From Ruegeria sp. TM1040 (lineage in GTDB: Bacteria > Pseudomonadota > Alphaproteobacteria > Rhodobacterales > Rhodobacteraceae): a stretch of DNA of 64,000 bases. Shown here piece after piece: positions 36,421-46,012 of this stretch (position 1 is the stretch's first letter; every line of letters begins with the position of its first letter). The translations under genes were made by a program, and so were the position numbers. Below the pieces are notes generated by a model. The model did no database searches, had not been told where the DNA came from, and worked only from the letters and a program-made list of their open reading frames with translations. The stretch is from NCBI RefSeq assembly GCF_000014065.1, contig NC_008042.1, forward strand, positions 66,974 to 130,973, read 5' to 3'.

Positions 36421-37008
36421 GTGGATAATTATTCAAGATTCATCGCATACTTGAAAGTTCTACTCCCAACTGCGGCATTAGGATTGTTTTCAACGGTTTT
36501 TTTTCTTTGGAGCCCCAAGTTCAACGAAGATAACGCAATACCTTATACACATGATGAGATCATACGTCGGATAAATCATCGTCAAGCCACCACCCCTCTC
36601 TACTTATCAACTACGGCCAAAGGCCACAATGTGCGTATCAATGCTGACCATACGTATCTAGGAGAAGAGCTCAGCCTACCTATTGCTGAAGAAGTGACCG
36701 GTCAACTTGACTTTATCGATGGAAGTATAGTGACGCTTTCCGCGGATAGAGCGGTTTTTGAAGAGCATAGTGATTTGGTAAATTTCTCAGGGAATGTCGT
36801 CTTGAATTCCACTGAAGGAATTACCCTAGAATCTGACCAGCTCACAACCAATATTGTCGCTCTCACTGCGTATAGTGATGTTCCAGTAAGAGCAAGCAGT
36901 GCCCTTGGAGAACTGAGGTCTGGCAATATGCGGATAACAACAATTCATAATAGCGGTCACTTGAAAATGTTTTTTGGGAATGGTGTCAAGCTGACCTATG
37001 TTCCCTAA
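36421..37008 (+). CDS. lptC: LptC-like LPS transport periplasmic protein
   Basis: This 195-residue protein starts at GTG 36421 (MDNYSRFIAYLKVLLPTAAL), with one membrane anchor (residues 9-28). A periplasmic beta-jellyroll follows (residues 60-195: VRINADHTYLG, GSIVTLSADRAVFEEHSD, GITLESDQL). The N-terminal D-N-Y-S-R form and the size match alphaproteobacterial LptC, which links LptB2FG to LptA in LPS export. No lptA or lptB follows here, so this is probably an accessory copy. It may serve the MsbA-like exporter or a special glycolipid. Confidence 0.8.
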   Translation: MDNYSRFIAYLKVLLPTAALGLFSTVFFLWSPKFNEDNAIPYTHDEIIRRINHRQATTPLYLSTTAKGHNVRINADHTYLGEELSLPIAEEVTGQLDFIDGSIVTLSADRAVFEEHSDLVNFSGNVVLNSTEGITLESDQLTTNIVALTAYSDVPVRASSALGELRSGNMRITTIHNSGHLKMFFGNGVKLTYVP

Positions 37009-37119
37009 ATGCTGCAAAATATAGAATTGCAGCTCGATCTCACTCTAGGCGTTTAGTACGGTCCTCTCGTATTTATCTTTGGTCAGTTGCACAGATCTTA
37101 AAATATCCCACATTGAAAT

Positions 37120-37779
37120 CTAATTATGAATTGAGCATATTTTATTTATTGCCTCCACTAAGTCGCGTAACTCTGATAAGCTTCTATACTTGACTCGCAG
37201 CCTGATATCTTCGACATGCACCCAACTTTCTTCCTTACAGTTTTCCACGCGCTTCCAAGCTGGAAGTGTGTTAACCGGATACTTTGAAATAAAGTCTTGC
37301 GTTGCAAGAGATGCCGATATTGAACCCCGTCCATACTGCCCTCTATATAGCGCAAAAATTTCGTCTCGAACCCTTGATATATTTTGCACAAGTTCCAAAT
37401 GCGGCGGCCTTGGGGTAAGCGTTAACACCCCAACAAATTCACTCCCTACCCCCTCAGCCTCTGTAATATTATTGTTTATCTCGTACACTGACAAATCAAC
37501 AAAAATATCGTAGCCAATTAGCTTCGAATCATGTTCACAACTATGACTGTCACGTCTAGAATAGTTAATTTCACACTCCGCAACTGAAATGGAAAATTCA
37601 TTAAACCTAGATCCGTAAATTGGATTTTCAAGAGCGACCTGAAGCTTGTTTTCCAACTCCCTAATATCGCCACCCGCAAAAGCTAGACGCTTATCAATGA
37701 CCACCGAGATAACTACCACAAATGTAAGTATCGCAGTCCAAATCATTGCATTCTTTTTGAAATTCTTTGGAACCCTCAC
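37120..37779 (-). CDS. membrane-anchored hypothetical protein, AT-rich
   Basis: This 219-residue protein has one N-terminal membrane segment (about residues 10-35: MIWTAILTFVVVISVVI) and a periplasmic domain with four Cys residues that could form disulfides (AECEIN, HSCEH, ENCKEE, NKICS). No family recognised. The codon use is clearly more AT-rich than that of the neighbours, which suggests a separate acquisition. Confidence 0.55.
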   Translation of the reverse strand: MRVPKNFKKNAMIWTAILTFVVVISVVIDKRLAFAGGDIRELENKLQVALENPIYGSRFNEFSISVAECEINYSRRDSHSCEHDSKLIGYDIFVDLSVYEINNNITEAEGVGSEFVGVLTLTPRPPHLELVQNISRVRDEIFALYRGQYGRGSISASLATQDFISKYPVNTLPAWKRVENCKEESWVHVEDIRLRVKYRSLSELRDLVEAINKICSIHN

Positions 37780-38758
37780 GACGACCTCCTAAATTAGAAT
37801 TTTTAATGTGTAGTGTTCGCTTATCCCCCGAGACGCCACCCGCACACGGCGGTCGAAATTGACCCAATCTAACCGCTGCAAGCCCGTACCCTCTGGGCGA
37901 CCCACACAACGTGCTCCTCGCAACCTTCAACGCCATAATTTGCAATTAAAACATCACACTTATAACAGAGAAATCAGTGGATTATTTAGGGAATACGAGC
38001 TTAAACCTACCGAACTTAGAATTATCCGTTGCCCCGCTTGTATCAACGCTGATCATTGACAGCCTTCGGGCCTGTGCTTAACATATAGGTTATATTTTCT
38101 GACGCTAGTGCCACCACTCACACTTTATGCACTGCCGACAGTGACGCCGCTTTGAGGCTGTCTTTTAGTTTTTGATCGCGTAAACAAGCGAGATGAGCTT
38201 GGAAGGCTCGTCAATTTTTCTTAGTGTTTCAAATTGCTTGAGTTACGCACCGTGAAATCTTCACCTTTAGATTTGATCCTGAATCAGACATTTAGGCGCT
38301 TACAAGGCTCACGGATCAGTCTCGCAGACTGAAATCATCTGGTTTGACAGAACCGTGTTCCCAGTAGCACGATCCAAGCACCAGTCCCTACGCCAACCCC
38401 CTAGGTCTCAGGAGGTGCTCGACTACTCGCAACTTGGGCACTGACACATACTGCGAGTCACAGGTCTTTTGATCTTCGACGATGAAAGGATCAAAGATAC
38501 CGGAAGGAAAGAAGAGCATACCGGGACCCGAGGCGTAAGTGGCCTTAACACAACTGCGCCTCTCTATCTTCTGATAGATGATCACTCTCCCTGCTGGCCA
38601 ATTACAGCTGTGGCAGAGAAAGCTCCTGCGCCCCGACTATGATCCTTGCTCAAGAAAACGCCTCAAAAGATTAAACTCTGCCCCCTGAGCCATATCCATT
38701 TTGCAAGCTTCCCTGCCATACTCCGAGGGCTAATGGCCCCCGGTGCGTAAAGGCACTA
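37780..38758. other. 980-nt intergenic region, possible IS scar
   Basis: No gene supported. Around 37815-37865 the sequence (GTTCGCTTATCCCCCGAGAC, followed by GACCCAATC) resembles the terminal region of IS21-type elements as I remember them, without any transposase. The rest holds nothing I can name. Confidence 0.25.
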
Positions 38759-38950
38759 TCAGCTTTCTTTAGGCAGTTCTGCCTGAAGGGCTTGCGCATA
38801 CGCATTGCGAGCAGTCTGCAGGATCGCAGCTTCTTGCTGAAGTTGAGCAAGTTTTTGGTCTACTAGCTGAATGCTCGCCAACTGTTCGCGGGCAGCCTCA
38901 GATAGCTGTTCAGTATCGTATTCTTTGCCGTCAATGTTCAGTGTGGCCAT
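38759..38950 (-). CDS. DUF6447-family small protein, second copy
   Basis: This 63-residue protein (MATLNIDGKEYDTEQLSEAA, then a helix QLASIQLVDQKLAQLQQEAA ending ARNAYAQAL) is clearly related to the protein at 17253-17450. It has a beta-strand plus long-helix layout typical of DUF6447. It stands alone here, at the right edge of the surface island, so the two paralogues bracket the region 17-39 kb. The role is unknown. Confidence 0.8.
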   Translation of the reverse strand: MATLNIDGKEYDTEQLSEAAREQLASIQLVDQKLAQLQQEAAILQTARNAYAQALQAELPKES

Positions 38951-39195
38951 TTTCTACTATCCTTAACATTTTAGGTAGCTTCAAAAGCTACCGCATCCGA
39001 TACGACCGCCTTAAACACGCACGCATATTCAAGGTCAACATCCTCCACTGAAACGCTTGGCCCCAGCTTTCTCAACGTCGGCTTTTCATAGTCTCCATCG
39101 GTTCCAGTTCAAACCAAAAGTCTGCGGACTGGCCAGGCATGAGGTGACGCAGTGCTAGAATGTCGATGGCGCCAATAGGCACGCAAGCGGCGACA

Positions 39196-40167
39196 TCAAG
39201 CCAACCCAGCCCGCAGGCAGTCATGGATATGCAGCAAGCCCGCCACCCGGTCCTCATTATCGAGCACAAACAGCGCCGAGATCTTGCGGCTGTTCATGTC
39301 GTGGAGCGCCTCGGAGGCCAGCGAACCGCGCCGGATCACCTTGGGGCCGCGGGTGGCCACCTCGCCGGCGCTGCGCGCCATCAGACCATCCATATTGCGG
39401 CGCAAATCGCCGTCGGTGATGATGCCCGTGAGGCGGCCACCTTCGACCAGCCCCGCAAGGCCAAAGCCCTTGGCGGTCATGATCAAAAGCGCCTCTGTCA
39501 TCGGTGTCTCTGGCGCCACCAGCGGCAGCGCCTCGCCCGTGTGCATCAGCCCATCCACCAGCATCAGCTGCGCGCCGAGCTTGCCGCCGGGGTGGAAGAC
39601 CTTGAAATCCTCGCGCTCAAAGCCGCGCCGTTTCATCAGGGCCACCGCCAGCGCATCCCCCATCGCCAGCGTTGCCGTGGTCGAGGTGGTGGGGGCCATG
39701 CCGATGCCGCAGGCCTCGGGCGCATCGGGCAGCAGCAGCACCACATCGGCCTGGGTCGCGAGGGTGCTGTCGGCCTTGCGGGTGATGGCAATGAGCGGAA
39801 TAGCAAAGCGGCGGCTATAGGTGACGATATCGGCCAGCTCGGAGGTTTCGCCGGAATTGGAGATCACCAGACAGACATCGCGCGGCGTCACCATGCCAAG
39901 ATCGCCGTGGCTCGCCTCGGTGGCATGCACAAATTGCGCAGGCGTCCCCGTCGAGGCCAGGGTGGCGGCGATCTTATTGCCGATATGGCCGGATTTGCCG
40001 ACGCCCGACACGATCACACGGCCTTCCATGGCCTCGAGAATCTCGACCGCCTTGAGCTGTGGATCGCCCACCTCAGAAGCCATCTGAGTCAGCGCGGCGG
40101 CCTCCACGGTCAGCACGCGGGCCATTTCGGCAAGGGTTTCATCACAGGTCAGTTCTCGCGGGGTCAT
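39196..40167 (-). CDS. kpsF: arabinose-5-phosphate isomerase (KdsD/KpsF)
   Basis: This 323-residue enzyme interconverts ribulose-5-phosphate and arabinose-5-phosphate, the first step to Kdo for LPS or capsule. I start it at ATG 40167, after GGAG about 10 nt upstream; an upstream in-frame extension is not family-like. The SIS domain (residues 30-180) has VIVSGVGKSGHIGNKIAATL, FVHATEASHGDLGMV and ISNSGETSEL. Two CBS domains follow (about 200-323, TGIITDGDLRRNM). It marks the start of a more GC-rich block. After its stop, 39072-39195 still reads as an open, protein-like stretch without an identifiable gene. Confidence 0.92.
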   Translation of the reverse strand: MTPRELTCDETLAEMARVLTVEAAALTQMASEVGDPQLKAVEILEAMEGRVIVSGVGKSGHIGNKIAATLASTGTPAQFVHATEASHGDLGMVTPRDVCLVISNSGETSELADIVTYSRRFAIPLIAITRKADSTLATQADVVLLLPDAPEACGIGMAPTTSTTATLAMGDALAVALMKRRGFEREDFKVFHPGGKLGAQLMLVDGLMHTGEALPLVAPETPMTEALLIMTAKGFGLAGLVEGGRLTGIITDGDLRRNMDGLMARSAGEVATRGPKVIRRGSLASEALHDMNSRKISALFVLDNEDRVAGLLHIHDCLRAGLA

Positions 40168-40476
40168 GGCGCGGTCTCCGTCGGGGTGGCATGTGGCTCT
40201 TGTGTAGGCGGCACGGCCGGGAAAGGCCAGTGCCGCGCGCCTGCCGGGCGGCGGCGCAGCACTGGCCCCCAAGGCAGGCCTTGCGCCGGGCAGAATTTTT
40301 TTCACCCCTGTCGAAAAAAGCGACGCATAAACGTCCTAGGGGCATGGTCCCGTTCCACACCTCCCAGACGCCTCCCGGTCACCTTCCGGGCGCCTCCCGG
40401 GCACAGACCCGTCCGAGACGGCAAAAAGGGGAGGAGCGCGGGCCAAGAACACTGAGAGAAAAACAGGAATTTTATT

Positions 40477-40836
40477 ATGAAATACATGCTTCTGATCTAT
40501 GCCGCCCCGGACCGGGAACCCGCCTATGGCACGCCTGAGTTCGATGAGATGATGGCCGGTTTTGCCGCCACCAGCGAAAAAATGAACGCCGATGGTGTCA
40601 TGGTGGACGGCGAAGGCTTGCAGGGGATCGAGACCGCGACCTCGCTGCGGATCACCTCCGGCAAGGTCGAAACCATGGATGGTCCCTTTGCCGAAACCCG
40701 CGAACATCTCGGCGGCTATTACGTGATTGATGTGCCCGATCTGGACACCGCCCTCAGATATGCCGCAATGATCCCGGTGGCGCATTTTGGCACCATCGAG
40801 GTGCGCCCCCTGATGGATTATAACCCCGCAGGCTGA
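40477..40836 (+). CDS. YCII-related (DGPF) protein
   Basis: This 119-residue protein has the YCII fold signature, including MKYMLLIYAAP at the start and METMDGPFAETREHLGGYY (the DGPF motif) in the middle. It is directly upstream of an ECF42 sigma factor (5-nt gap); this pairing is standard for ECF42 operons, where DGPF proteins are the main regulon members. A good ribosome site (GAGAG) precedes the ATG. Confidence 0.92.
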   Translation: MKYMLLIYAAPDREPAYGTPEFDEMMAGFAATSEKMNADGVMVDGEGLQGIETATSLRITSGKVETMDGPFAETREHLGGYYVIDVPDLDTALRYAAMIPVAHFGTIEVRPLMDYNPAG

Positions 40837-40841
40837 CGCAC

Positions 40842-42089
40842 ATGACACATGCCGTCCCCAGTGCCATCGCCGTGCAGCAGGTCATCGATGATGTGATGCG
40901 CCGCGACAGGGGGCGGCTGCTGGCGGGCCTGAGCGTCCGCCTCGGGGATATCCAGCTGGCAGAAGACGCTCTGCAGGAGGCGGTGATTGCGGCGCTCAAA
41001 CACTGGGGCCGCTCCGGCGTGCCTCATGCGCCGCTGGCCTGGCTGATGCGGGCAGGGTTCAACAAGGGGATCGACCAGCTGCGCAGCCGCCAGCGCGAGG
41101 GGCGCAAGGCAGAGGATCTGGGGCTGATTGCCCCCGACCAAGACGCGGCAGAGCAGGCCGAGACCATCCCAGATGCGCGCCTGCGGCTGATCTTCACCTG
41201 CTGCCATCCGGCGCTGGAGGAAAAATCCCGCGTCGCCCTGACCCTGCGCACGGTCTGCAGCCTGAGCACGCGCGACATTGCCGCGGCCTTTCTCGACAGC
41301 GAGCAGACCATGGGCCAGCGCCTGTCCCGCGCCAAGGCCAAGATCCGTGCCAAAGGCATCGGGTTTCAGGTGCCAGAGCCCGACCAGTGGTCCGAACGGC
41401 TCGGCACGGTGCTCTCCACGCTCTATCTGATCTTCACAACCGGCTATGTGCAGGAGGAGGCAGGCCCGCGCGATTTCTGTCGCGAGGGGATCTATCTTGC
41501 GCGGCTTTTGTGCGCGCTGCGCCCGGATGATCCCGAAATCGAGGGGGCGCTGGCCCTGATGCTGCTGACCGAAGCACGCAGCGCCGCCCGCATTGGCCCG
41601 GATGGGGCGATGCGCCCGATCGAGGACCAGGACAGCAGCCTCTGGCACCATGAGACCATCACCGAGGCGCAGGCTCTGCTGGCACAGGCGGTTCTGCGCC
41701 GCCAGCCCGGCGCGTTTCAGATCAAGGCCGCCCTTGCGGATTGCCACATGATGCGCCCAAAGCCTGATTGGGCGCAGATGGCGCTGCTCTACCAGGCGCT
41801 CTGGCGGTTTGAGCCAACCCCGGTGGTGGCACTCAACCAGGCGGTGGTGATGGCAGAGCTGGGGCAAGGCGCTCAGGCCCTGAACCACTTGCGTGCCCTA
41901 GAGGATGACCTGGGACAGTTTCAACCATGGCATGCGGCAATGGCACATGTGCTGGCACAGGAAGGCCATATCGGGGACGCCCGCTGTGCCTATGAGCAGG
42001 CCATAAAAACCGCTCCCCATGACGCTGCGCGCCGGTTTCTGGAAACCAGAGTGCAGAGACTGCCCCCCTGCGCTTTCAGCGGATCTTAA
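40842..42089 (+). CDS. ECF42-type RNA polymerase sigma factor
   Basis: This 415-residue sigma factor has region 2 (residues 15-80: LSVRLGDIQLAEDALQEAV, WLMRAGFNKGIDQLRSR), region 4 (about 115-170: FTCCHPALEEKSRVALTLRT, QRLSRAKAKIR) and the long C-terminal TPR-like extension (about 180-410, DUF6596 type) that defines ECF42. This extension replaces a separate anti-sigma factor. It forms an operon with the DGPF protein and should activate it. Confidence 0.93.
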   Translation: MTHAVPSAIAVQQVIDDVMRRDRGRLLAGLSVRLGDIQLAEDALQEAVIAALKHWGRSGVPHAPLAWLMRAGFNKGIDQLRSRQREGRKAEDLGLIAPDQDAAEQAETIPDARLRLIFTCCHPALEEKSRVALTLRTVCSLSTRDIAAAFLDSEQTMGQRLSRAKAKIRAKGIGFQVPEPDQWSERLGTVLSTLYLIFTTGYVQEEAGPRDFCREGIYLARLLCALRPDDPEIEGALALMLLTEARSAARIGPDGAMRPIEDQDSSLWHHETITEAQALLAQAVLRRQPGAFQIKAALADCHMMRPKPDWAQMALLYQALWRFEPTPVVALNQAVVMAELGQGAQALNHLRALEDDLGQFQPWHAAMAHVLAQEGHIGDARCAYEQAIKTAPHDAARRFLETRVQRLPPCAFSGS

Positions 42090-42143
42090 TGCAGATCGCA
42101 TAAGCAAACGGGGACCGCAGTCTTGCCATCGAAAGGAATGCGC

Positions 42144-42911
42144 ATGCCCCTTCGTAGTTTTTTTGCCCTGATCACCTGTATCGGCACCCTGTGCTCTGCT
42201 CCCGTTTGGGCCGAGACCATCCGTCTGGTTCAAGATGAAGCCTACGCCCCCTATATGACCAAGGATGGCAAACAACCCACCGGCATCTGGGCCGAGGTGA
42301 TCACCCAGGCCCTGAGCCGCATCGAGGGCGATTATGACGTGGTGCTGGAAGCTGTGCCGTGGTCGCGCGCTGTAAACCTGGTGGAGAGCGGGCAGGCCCA
42401 TGGGCTTGTTGGCACCTATTACAAACCCGACAGCCGCCCCTGGATCGGCACCTATTCAACCGCCCCCTTCACCGAAAATGTCGCGGTCTACTGCCGGGAT
42501 GGGGTTGCTGAGGCGGGCTGGTCCTATCCGCAGGATTTCAAAGGACTCACATTTGGCAATAACGCCGGCTTTGGCACGCCGGGGCAGGCGTTCTTTGATC
42601 TGGTCGCCAGTGGTCTCATCTCGCTTCAGGAAGCGCCGACCACCGATCTCAACCTGAAGAAACTCGCCGCGGGCCGCATTGATTGCTACGTGCAAGAGCA
42701 GCTGACCGCAGAAATCGCCATCACCGCGCTGGGGATCAGTGGCATCACCCAGGTGCTTGATACCTCGGTCGAAAACAGCATGATCGGCTTTCGCGCCAGC
42801 TGGCAGGGCGCCGAGGCGGAAGGCTTCATCGCCGAAATGGATCGCGCCCTTGCCGAGATGATGGCGGATGGAACGATCGACCAGATCATCGCCACCGCGG
42901 TTGCCGGTTAA
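42144..42911 (+). CDS. periplasmic solute-binding protein, family 3 type
   Basis: I start this 255-residue protein at the second ATG (42144), 6 nt after AAAGGA. It has a signal peptide (residues 1-21, ending VWA-E) and a bilobal periplasmic-binding domain (IRLVQDEAYAPYMTKDGKQP, LTFGNNAGFGTPG, DLNLKKLAAGRIDCYVQEQL) like amino-acid ABC binding proteins. No permease or ATPase lies next to it, so it may use a transporter elsewhere or act as a sensor. It is convergent with the glycosyltransferase at 42969. Confidence 0.85.
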   Translation: MPLRSFFALITCIGTLCSAPVWAETIRLVQDEAYAPYMTKDGKQPTGIWAEVITQALSRIEGDYDVVLEAVPWSRAVNLVESGQAHGLVGTYYKPDSRPWIGTYSTAPFTENVAVYCRDGVAEAGWSYPQDFKGLTFGNNAGFGTPGQAFFDLVASGLISLQEAPTTDLNLKKLAAGRIDCYVQEQLTAEIAITALGISGITQVLDTSVENSMIGFRASWQGAEAEGFIAEMDRALAEMMADGTIDQIIATAVAG

Positions 42912-42935
42912 TGTACCGACCAACGGGCGTCTCAT

Positions 42936-42950
42936 GGCCCCAATGGGGCC
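42936..42950. terminator. possible bidirectional terminator stem
   Basis: GGCCCC-AAT-GGGGCC is a perfect 6-bp stem with a 3-nt loop, placed between the convergent genes ending at 42911 and 42969. There is no clear T-run on either side, so its terminator role is only likely. Confidence 0.4.
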
Positions 42951-42968
42951 TTGAGCTGCGCCCGCGCC

Positions 42969-44222
42969 CTACCCTTCGGGGAGCGGGATCGGCCGCGCGG
43001 AGGGCACCAGCCGGTTGATCTGGCTGAGGTGCTCAGGCAGGCAGCGGGTCAGGAAATCATAGTCCTGCATCACCCGCGCCCGGGCGCGCGCGCCAAGGCT
43101 GGCAAAATCCTGCGGGCGCGCCAGCACCTCGGCCACTTGGGCCGCCAGCGCCTCGGGGTCAAAGAAATCCACCAAAAGCCCGGTGTCGCCATGGGTGATC
43201 ACCTCGCGCACCGGCTCCACATCGGCGGCCACGATCGTCGCCTCCATCGCCATTGCCTCCAAGAGCGACCAGCTCAGAACAAAGGGCATGGTGAGGTAGA
43301 TGTGGCAGCGTGACAGCTGAATGATCTGGCACAGATCCCCGTAGGGCACCCGGCCCAGGAAATGCACCCGGCTCCAGTCAACATACTGGCCGACCTCCGC
43401 TTCCATCTCGCCGCGCAGCCCCCCGGGGTGTTCGCTTTCACGCCCGTAAGAGGCCTCATTGCCACCAATCATCAGGATACGCGCATTGGGCCGCGCGGCC
43501 TGAATGGCCGGCAGGGCCCGCATCATGATATGAAAGCCACGCGCCCGCTCCATATTGCGTGCCACATAGGTCACGATCTCATCGCCGCGCGAAATGGGCT
43601 GCTCCAACCGGCCCAGCGAGAGCTGCGCCTCGGGATTGGCATGCAGTCGATCCGCGCGGATGCCATCGTGGCAGACATACATCTTGTCGTGAAAGGACGC
43701 CGGAAAGCGATCGCGCTGCCAGAGCGTCGGCACATGCCCCAGATCCACCACATCGCGATTGAGGCATGGCACCACATTGCGGGCGCGATTGAAGTAGGGC
43801 GCATGGGGTCCGGGAGGCTGTTCGGGATCAAAGCCCACCATGCCACCTTGCATGCTGTAGTAATATTCAAAGAACCCCAGGATCGGCACATCCGGCCACA
43901 GATCCTTAAAAAAACTGAGCTCTCCCCAGCCGGTATGACCAAGAATGATATCAGGGCGAAACCCGTGCTTGCGCTCAAACTTTTGCATCGTTTGCACGGC
44001 GCCAAAACCCGCCCCTGCCGCGGCTTCCCAGTCCTTGGACAGACCAAAAGCGTCCTTTGCGGGTACATGAAAGGGCGTATAGACCAGCGTATGTACACCC
44101 GGGATTTTTACACCCCCACGCTGGCTCAGAAACACCAGCTCATGCCCTCCCTGTGCCGCAAGCCAGCGCACCAGCTCGCGATACTGGCCAGGCATGTTTT
44201 GATGCACAAAAAGGATCTTCAT
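42969..44222 (-). CDS. GT4-family glycosyltransferase of the rhamnose operon
   Basis: This 417-residue GT-B enzyme starts MKILFVHQNMPGQYRELVRWL and has VTYVARNMERARGFHIMMRA (donor domain entry), RVHFLGRVPYG and LTMPFVLSWSLLEAMAMEAT. It is the last gene of the rml operon (10-nt gap to rmlA) and is probably a rhamnosyltransferase or an initiating transferase for the rhamnose-containing polysaccharide. The EPFVLSWSLLEAM-type motif is shared by many EPS transferases, so the exact donor is unproven. Confidence 0.9.
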   Translation of the reverse strand: MKILFVHQNMPGQYRELVRWLAAQGGHELVFLSQRGGVKIPGVHTLVYTPFHVPAKDAFGLSKDWEAAAGAGFGAVQTMQKFERKHGFRPDIILGHTGWGELSFFKDLWPDVPILGFFEYYYSMQGGMVGFDPEQPPGPHAPYFNRARNVVPCLNRDVVDLGHVPTLWQRDRFPASFHDKMYVCHDGIRADRLHANPEAQLSLGRLEQPISRGDEIVTYVARNMERARGFHIMMRALPAIQAARPNARILMIGGNEASYGRESEHPGGLRGEMEAEVGQYVDWSRVHFLGRVPYGDLCQIIQLSRCHIYLTMPFVLSWSLLEAMAMEATIVAADVEPVREVITHGDTGLLVDFFDPEALAAQVAEVLARPQDFASLGARARARVMQDYDFLTRCLPEHLSQINRLVPSARPIPLPEG

Positions 44223-44232
44223 CCGCCCCGCC

Positions 44233-45105
44233 TCAGCCCAACAGTCGTTTCAGATACTGACCATAGCTGTTCTTTTTGAAAAGCTCCGCCCGCTCTGCCA
44301 GCGCGTCGCGGCTGATCCAGTCCGCGTGATAGGCAATCTCCTCCAAGCAACCGGTCTGCAGACCCTGACGCTCGTGGAGGGTGCGCACAAAATTGCCCGC
44401 ATCCAGAAGGCTGCCATGCGTACCCGTATCAAGCCAGGCATAGCCCCGTCCCATGGTTTCGACCGAGAGGCTGCCCTCATTGAGATACATCTGCAAAAGA
44501 TCGGTGATCTCCAGCTCGCCCCGCGCCGAGGGCTGGACCTCGCGCGCGCGCGCAGGCGCAGAGCCGTCCAGAAAATAGAGCCCGGTCACCGCGTAGTTCG
44601 ACGGCGGCACCTCGGGTTTTTCAATGATCTGATGGGCGCGCCCGTCGCCATCAAAGGCCACCACGCCATAGCGCTCGGGATCCGCCACATGATAGCCAAA
44701 GACGGTGCCACCTGCCTCCTTGGCATCCGCCGCCGCCAGAAGCTCCGGCAACCCATGGCCAAAAAAGACGTTGTCGCCCAGCACCAGCGCCGAGGGCGCC
44801 CCCGCGAGGAACTCTTCGGCCAAAATGAAGGCCTGCGCCAGACCATCGGGGCTGGGTTGCTCCACATAGGTGAGTCTGACGCCCCATTGACTGCCGTCGC
44901 CCAAGAGCCGCTGGAACTGATCGGCGTCTTGCGGCGTGGTGATGACGCAGATCTCGCGAATACCCGCCAGCATCAGTACCGAGATCGGATAGTAGATCAT
45001 CGGCTTGTCATAAAGCGGCAGGAGCTGCTTGGAGACAGCCATGGTGATCGGATAAAGCCGGGTGCCGGAGCCTCCGGCCAGAATAATGCCTTTGCGCTGC
45101 GTCAC
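44233..45105 (-). CDS. rmlA: glucose-1-phosphate thymidylyltransferase RmlA
   Basis: This 290-residue enzyme makes dTDP-glucose from glucose-1-phosphate and dTTP, the first step to dTDP-L-rhamnose. I start it at GTG 45105, which overlaps the rmlD stop (GTGA). The ATG far upstream would add 28 residues of rmlD shadow. Motifs: [14 protein letters not shown] (nucleotide binding), [28 protein letters not shown] (catalytic Asp) and [11 protein letters not shown]. The length matches the family. Confidence 0.96.
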   Translation of the reverse strand: MTQRKGIILAGGSGTRLYPITMAVSKQLLPLYDKPMIYYPISVLMLAGIREICVITTPQDADQFQRLLGDGSQWGVRLTYVEQPSPDGLAQAFILAEEFLAGAPSALVLGDNVFFGHGLPELLAAADAKEAGGTVFGYHVADPERYGVVAFDGDGRAHQIIEKPEVPPSNYAVTGLYFLDGSAPARAREVQPSARGELEITDLLQMYLNEGSLSVETMGRGYAWLDTGTHGSLLDAGNFVRTLHERQGLQTGCLEEIAYHADWISRDALAERAELFKKNSYGQYLKRLLG

Positions 45106-45947
45106 TCTGCGAGCTCCTTCAAAATATCCTGCAACCCGCGGCGCCAATCGGGCTGCGGGATGCCAAAAACAGTCTCTAACGTGGTGCAATCCAGTCGGGA
45201 GTTCAGCGGCCGCACAGCGGGGGTGGGATAGTCCGTGGTGGGGATCTCCACAACCTCGCAGGCCAGATTGCTGATGGCAAAAATCTCTGCCGCAAAGCCC
45301 GCCCAGCTCACATAGGGTGCGCCCTGAAAATGGTAGATGCCGGACTTTTTAGGCTCTAACACAAGCTGACGCGCCATCTTGAGGCAGGCCTCTGCGATGT
45401 CGCGCGCAGGGGTGGGCGCGCCGATCTGGTCCGCCACCACCGACACCTGCGCCCGCGCGGCCCCAAGGCGCAGCATGGTTTTTACAAAATTATTGCCATG
45501 GGCAGAGACCACCCAGGAGGTGCGCAGAATCGCATAGGTGCCGCCTGCCGCAATCACCGCCTCTTCGCCGGCGCGCTTGCTGCGGCCATAGGCATTGGGC
45601 GGCGCCACCGGATCATCCGTCTGCCAGGGCGCCTCACCAGTGCCCGCAAAGACATAATCGGTCGAGATATGGACAAATGGAATGCCCATCTGCACGCAGG
45701 CCGCCGCCATCGCCCCGGGGGCCGCGCCATTGATGACGGTGGCCAGCTCTTCCTCGGTTTCGGCCTTGTCGACCGCCGTATAGGCAGCGGCATTGATCAC
45801 GGCCTCGGGCGCAGTCTCGCGAATGAGCGCAGCACAGGCGCCAGGATCCGACAGATCCGCCTGCTCCCGCCCCACAGAGATCACCCCCTCATGACGCGCC
45901 AATTCCCGAGCCACCTGCCCGGTTGCCCCAAACACAAGGATGCTCAT
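45102..45947 (-). CDS. rmlD: dTDP-4-dehydrorhamnose reductase RmlD
   Basis: This 281-residue SDR enzyme catalyses the final NAD(P)H-dependent step to dTDP-L-rhamnose. It starts at ATG 45947 ([17 protein letters not shown]), with the ribosome site AAGGGG upstream. It has the cofactor motif GATGQVA, the [13 protein letters not shown] segment, the STDYVFAG motif and the catalytic Y-x3-K in [10 protein letters not shown]. It lies between rmlB (65-nt gap) and rmlA (4-nt overlap). Confidence 0.96.
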   Translation of the reverse strand: MSILVFGATGQVARELARHEGVISVGREQADLSDPGACAALIRETAPEAVINAAAYTAVDKAETEEELATVINGAAPGAMAAACVQMGIPFVHISTDYVFAGTGEAPWQTDDPVAPPNAYGRSKRAGEEAVIAAGGTYAILRTSWVVSAHGNNFVKTMLRLGAARAQVSVVADQIGAPTPARDIAEACLKMARQLVLEPKKSGIYHFQGAPYVSWAGFAAEIFAISNLACEVVEIPTTDYPTPAVRPLNSRLDCTTLETVFGIPQPDWRRGLQDILKELAE

Positions 45948-46012
45948 ATCCGCCCCTTCTTCATCTTTTCCCAAATACCTCCGCCGGAGGCCGCTGCCCA
46001 TCAGGGCCGCTC

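Noticed and set aside
37815..37865. IS21-type terminal sequence
   Set aside because: The resemblance rests on memory of short end sequences only and there is no transposase, so I did not list it as a mobile element.
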